NCBI GenBank assembly: GCA_016874315.1
Contig: VGTX01000068.1
Span: forward strand, 1-6,283
DNA from: Gammaproteobacteria bacterium
GTDB taxonomy: Bacteria; Pseudomonadota; Gammaproteobacteria; Berkiellales; Berkiellaceae
Reading direction: 5' to 3'
DNA: 6,283 bases
Below the pieces are notes generated by a model. It made no database searches and was not told the DNA's origin. It saw only the letters and a list, made by a program, of their open reading frames with translations. Below, in pieces: positions 3,289 to 6,283 of this stretch (position 1 is its first letter; every line of letters starts with the position of its first letter). Both the position numbers and the translations under genes were made by a program.

Positions 3289-6283
3289 TTAATCATTTGA
3301 TAGATGTGCTCTCTTCGGCGCACCTTTAAAACCCTGGGCTAACGTGTCTATTGAATACAATGTAAAGACTATCGCTGGAGTGGATAAGTTTGTTGTCGAA
3401 AAATTAGCAGCCGCAGAAAAGACCATAGGTGCATACTCTTTTCTGGATACATCTATTAGCTTTTCATATGGATGATTTAAAAATCCTTGCACAGGACTAA
3501 TAACATATTCTGTGAATAATGTGTCTTTTTCAAAAGACTGATTTTTCTCTGCTGTTATATTCTTCTCTTGTTCTGTATCCTTAGGAAGCTGAGCCTTATT
3601 CTTTCGAATAGCTGATAATACAACTGTGAAAACAATGTAATAAGCAAGTAATTTCAAAATATCTATGAATATGTTCATTCGGTCTGTAATATGCTGAGAC
3701 ATTACATGCACTGCTGTGGAATGTTTTTTAAGCTGCTGTCCATATTTTTGATACAAAACAGTCTGTGCCCATGCAGAGGCATAATGATTCGAATTTTTCT
3801 TAGCATATTGATAAAAATCCCAATCTGTCACATGGTACTGTGTTGGTATAAATGAAATAATCGAATGGATTTCTGATACCGGAAATACAAACCAGTTTAT
3901 TGCAGCATATACTGGATATAATACAGTATTATAATAGAGTCCATCTAAAAGATAATTCACTACTTGCACTGGCTTCAAGGGCTCGCTTAATATATGCCCT
4001 GTTGCAGGAATAATATCCGCTGGAGATAATGTTGCCTCTATGTTGTGTAGAATATTCGACAACATCTTTACTTGTTGAGTAAGTGGCTTTTGAGATTGTT
4101 TCATTTTCAATGGTTTTTCTCTAGTGCATCTCGCAGAAAGACTATATGCCGTATTTCCAGAGAATTGAATCAATTTTACAGGTCTATTTTCTGTTCTATC
4201 AAGTAAAGAGTTCCAGGCTCCAATATCACTCTTTAATACGTTCCAATTCTCTACAATCTTCGACTTGCCATCAACTGCACAAGTAAACTGCTCTCCATTG
4301 ATTTGGATTTCTTGAAAGTTACCTGCGCCTTGTAAGTGATGTAATTCTTCGATTGAGCCAGGGTACTGTAGGAGTGTTCTGACTAATGCTGTCGAGCTGA
4401 GCCACGTTATGATTTCTGTGATGGGCTGTGTGTACGCTTTGTTTTGTACAAAATCTGAATGATTACTTGGAAGCAAATACTCGACAATGTTTTTGTTTTT
4501 TGTAATTGTATTTCTCTTATATTGCGCAGTATATTGCTCAAAACATGTAGCATATAATTGAAATTGTCCTGCCTTGTTATTCAATACAAGGGATACTTGT
4601 GATGGGTTTTCATATTGTAGGACATCCCATGACTCTAGAGTTGATTGAGGAGTGGTGATATTTCCATCATGGCTTATTGGTTGTGCAATTTCGTTATAGC
4701 ATTCGTATTTCATGTTATTGAAGGTGATAACTTGCGCAGAGCCGGGAGAGGAAAGTTGCTTGAGCTGCTCATAGCTTCCAGGGTAAGCAAGACGATGCGT
4801 ATTCAATACTTGCTGCCCTGCTTGTGATAACATTTCAATCCTATAATCAGTGATTTCATAAGAAAAGGTATTTGTCCGTATAGGTTGTTGAGTGTTAGGT
4901 TTTGGTTGCTTTGTATAAGAAGTCAGCCCAGGAAGCACTCTCGCAATGTAATTAATCAATAGGAGTAATGGAATAATGACTGTGAGATATGAAAGAGTAT
5001 TATAGTATTTCTTCGCTGCCTCTTTGCGTTTCGAATGTTCTGGTTTTGACGACTCTGCCGTATTTAAGATTTTGGGGGCGTTAGCGATTGTATGTTCTGT
5101 TACAAAAGAACGAATGCTCAGTTCTGAAATTAATGTGATAGCAATAAAGCTGTAAAGACTATCTTCAATATTTTTCACTGCAAGAGAAGCATCATCTGCA
5201 AAGCTGTCTTTCTGTTGCTCAATAATATCGATAATATTCTTTATCAATGCTTTTTTCCGATCGGAATGCAATGTTATATGAGAAAGAATGCAGTATATGG
5301 CTTTTTTTAGAGCTTGCTCGCAGTCAGAATGCTGCTGTTGTAAGTAATCTCGAATATTTTTATATTCTAATTGAATCCGATCTCCTTCCCACTGATTTAA
5401 ATCAATTTCAGATTCTCGAACATTCATTTGATTGATAATTTCATTTCTGATTTTATTAATAGCTTCTACTTGCTCTGCAGTATCGAAGAGATTGTTCGAG
5501 TCTGCGGTTGTCTCAGGCTGTTGTATGTAATTTTTTATATCAGACATATATCTCGCCCGCAACTCTGAATCCTTAGGATTGTAATTTGGACTTGTAGGCA
5601 TTATATGATCGTGAAGTAATTTTAAATACTTGGTGTTTTCAGATATAACTCGATCTGTATTATTGTTCGCGCTTTGAATAGCTAAGTCTTCTTTTATCAT
5701 GGTTCTAATTCGATGCTCAAGACACCACTTTTCAGCTGTTTTAAAGGTTGGGTGACCTAGTACTGTGCCCTGAATGAAATCAGCATGAACGTTTTGAGAT
5801 AACATTGAGTAAAAATCAATATCATCAGCTTCAGGAATGATAATTGTTTCTAACCATTTTTGAGCGATATTTCGAGTATCCGGTACAATAGAAGTACTAT
5901 TGTTTTCTAAAGAGGCTTCGTTGCTTATGCGCATGGCTTGTATTTCGGGATCGAATACTTGATGAATCGAGGCTAAATTATTTTCTTCTTTCTTAGATGT
6001 TGTACGGTATTGCTGCGAAACATATCTACGATCGAGTACTAACGCTTGAAAATAAAGCGCTATGCTCATTGTAAAGGCATTAAGGAAGAGCATTTTCATA
6101 TCTAATGAGAAAATGCTTAAAAAAATCATTGGTTTTTTCAATTGCTCTTTTATAAATGAGGTGGCTGATTGCTCGGGTTTATAAATATTGTTGCTATAAA
6201 TTGTCGAATAAACAACATATACTAACCCCAGTAATAAATGCCCCTCAGATGTCGCAAGAACAGGATAAAGGTATTGCGAATAG
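3289..6283 (-). CDS. Large multi-pass membrane protein of unknown function, 5' end outside the window
   Basis: From the stop at 3289-3291 the frame is open on the minus strand for 997 codons to the right edge. Residues here are numbered from the TTG at 6141. That TTG and the ATG at 6129 are probably internal: the 47 codons before them contain another hydrophobic helix (LLLGLVYVVYSTIY) and no stop. Likely membrane segments lie in that extension and at about 4-36, 383-405, 728-755 and 822-845, with a weaker one at 329-346. Residues 40-328 are hydrophilic and mostly helical, with C140, C274 and C284. Residues 406-725 form a second large domain containing two related copies of a two-cysteine module. 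The basic stretch KRKEAAKK (371-378) before the helix at 383 puts that domain in the periplasm by the positive-inside rule. The tail ends in KRAHLSND. I recognise no family. The size and topology would allow an envelope or secretion-system part, or a large effector, but nothing seen decides this. Confidence 0.85.
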   Translation of the reverse strand, partial: YSQYLYPVLATSEGHLLLGLVYVVYSTIYSNNIYKPEQSATSFIKEQLKKPMIFLSIFSLDMKMLFLNAFTMSIALYFQALVLDRRYVSQQYRTTSKKEENNLASIHQVFDPEIQAMRISNEASLENNSTSIVPDTRNIAQKWLETIIIPEADDIDFYSMLSQNVHADFIQGTVLGHPTFKTAEKWCLEHRIRTMIKEDLAIQSANNNTDRVISENTKYLKLLHDHIMPTSPNYNPKDSELRARYMSDIKNYIQQPETTADSNNLFDTAEQVEAINKIRNEIINQMNVRESEIDLNQWEGDRIQLEYKNIRDYLQQQHSDCEQALKKAIYCILSHITLHSDRKKALIKNIIDIIEQQKDSFADDASLAVKNIEDSLYSFIAITLISELSIRSFVTEHTIANAPKILNTAESSKPEHSKRKEAAKKYYNTLSYLTVIIPLLLLINYIARVLPGLTSYTKQPKPNTQQPIRTNTFSYEITDYRIEMLSQAGQQVLNTHRLAYPGSYEQLKQLSSPGSAQVITFNNMKYECYNEIAQPISHDGNITTPQSTLESWDVLQYENPSQVSLVLNNKAGQFQLYATCFEQYTAQYKRNTITKNKNIVEYLLPSNHSDFVQNKAYTQPITEIITWLSSTALVRTLLQYPGSIEELHHLQGAGNFQEIQINGEQFTCAVDGKSKIVENWNVLKSDIGAWNSLLDRTENRPVKLIQFSGNTAYSLSARCTREKPLKMKQSQKPLTQQVKMLSNILHNIEATLSPADIIPATGHILSEPLKPVQVVNYLLDGLYYNTVLYPVYAAINWFVFPVSEIHSIISFIPTQYHVTDWDFYQYAKKNSNHYASAWAQTVLYQKYGQQLKKHSTAVHVMSQHITDRMNIFIDILKLLAYYIVFTVVLSAIRKNKAQLPKDTEQEKNITAEKNQSFEKDTLFTEYVISPVQGFLNHPYEKLIDVSRKEYAPMVFSAAANFSTTNLSTPAIVFTLYSIDTLAQGFKGAPKRAHLSND
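4120..4812 (-). repeat. Internal protein duplication: two divergent copies of a two-cysteine module
   Basis: Copy A (about 4540-4812, residues 444-534) and copy B (about 4120-4392, residues 584-674) lie within the large membrane protein. They share YPGS-x-E-x-L-x2-L-x3-G, then a cysteine exactly 28 residues after the Tyr (C481 and C621). They also share E-x-W-x-V-L (W505 and W633) and end near a second cysteine (C533 and C672). Over the ungapped 29-residue block from YPGS to Cys, 12 positions are identical. Between the first Cys and the Trp, copy A has 12 extra residues; between the Trp and the second Cys, copy B has 11 extra. Each copy may hold one disulfide if the domain is periplasmic. The DNA is too diverged for recent duplication. 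Confidence 0.7.

Noticed and set aside
4645..4827. 60-codon plus-strand open frame
   Set aside because: It lies fully antisense to the large minus-strand gene, inside its first YPGS module, with no ribosome site or protein-like family signal. It is a shadow of the real frame.
5247..5435. 62-codon plus-strand open frame
   Set aside because: It is antisense to the helical region of the large gene, and its composition mirrors the opposite-strand codons. There is no independent support.
3289..6283. Large protein as a DotA/TraY-type secretion component
   Set aside because: Size and multi-pass topology are loosely similar, but I see no sequence motif of that family, and no dot/icm gene is adjacent.

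Overview
This is an AT-rich bacterial window with compact gene spacing. The best lineage clue is the sigma factor at 621-1415. Its region 2 (YDSTKGAAFSTYAAIRIKG, then DELRKGDWAPRSV) and region 4 (LPERER, SESRASQ) are those of FliA/sigma-28 and sit closest to what I know from gammaproteobacteria. Together with the low G+C this would suit a Legionellales-like or other host-associated gammaproteobacterium. That placement is an inference; no rRNA or other marker gene is present.

Layout, left to right. Positions 1-506 hold the 3' end of an unrecognised plus-strand gene that is open to the left edge. A 114-bp AT-rich spacer with candidate promoter elements leads to a complete FliA-type sigma factor (621-1415). 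Convergent to it, with a 9-bp overlap of the 3' ends, is a PAP2-superfamily membrane phosphatase (1407-2012, minus), preceded by a good sigma-70 type promoter. A 208-bp divergent spacer follows. Next comes a plus-strand pair: a small multi-pass membrane protein of unknown function (2221-2634) and, 20 bp later, a rhomboid intramembrane serine protease (2655-3275) with its catalytic Ser/His pair intact. The right half is one very large minus-strand gene (from 3289 to beyond the right edge). It encodes an unrecognised multi-pass membrane protein with a long helical hydrophilic region and an internally duplicated, two-cysteine module that is probably periplasmic.

Both edge genes are truncated by the window. 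In both cases the first start-like codon inside the window (GTG at 270; TTG at 6141 on the minus strand) is very probably internal, because the frame stays open to the edge and reads as plausible protein.

Apart from the sigma factor, the recognisable gene products are all membrane or envelope proteins: a PAP2 phosphatase, a rhomboid protease, a small multi-pass protein and a large polytopic protein. No flagellar structural, motor or anti-sigma (FlgM) gene lies next to the sigma factor here, so its targets cannot be read from the context. I see no tRNA, rRNA, CRISPR array, IS element or phage gene.
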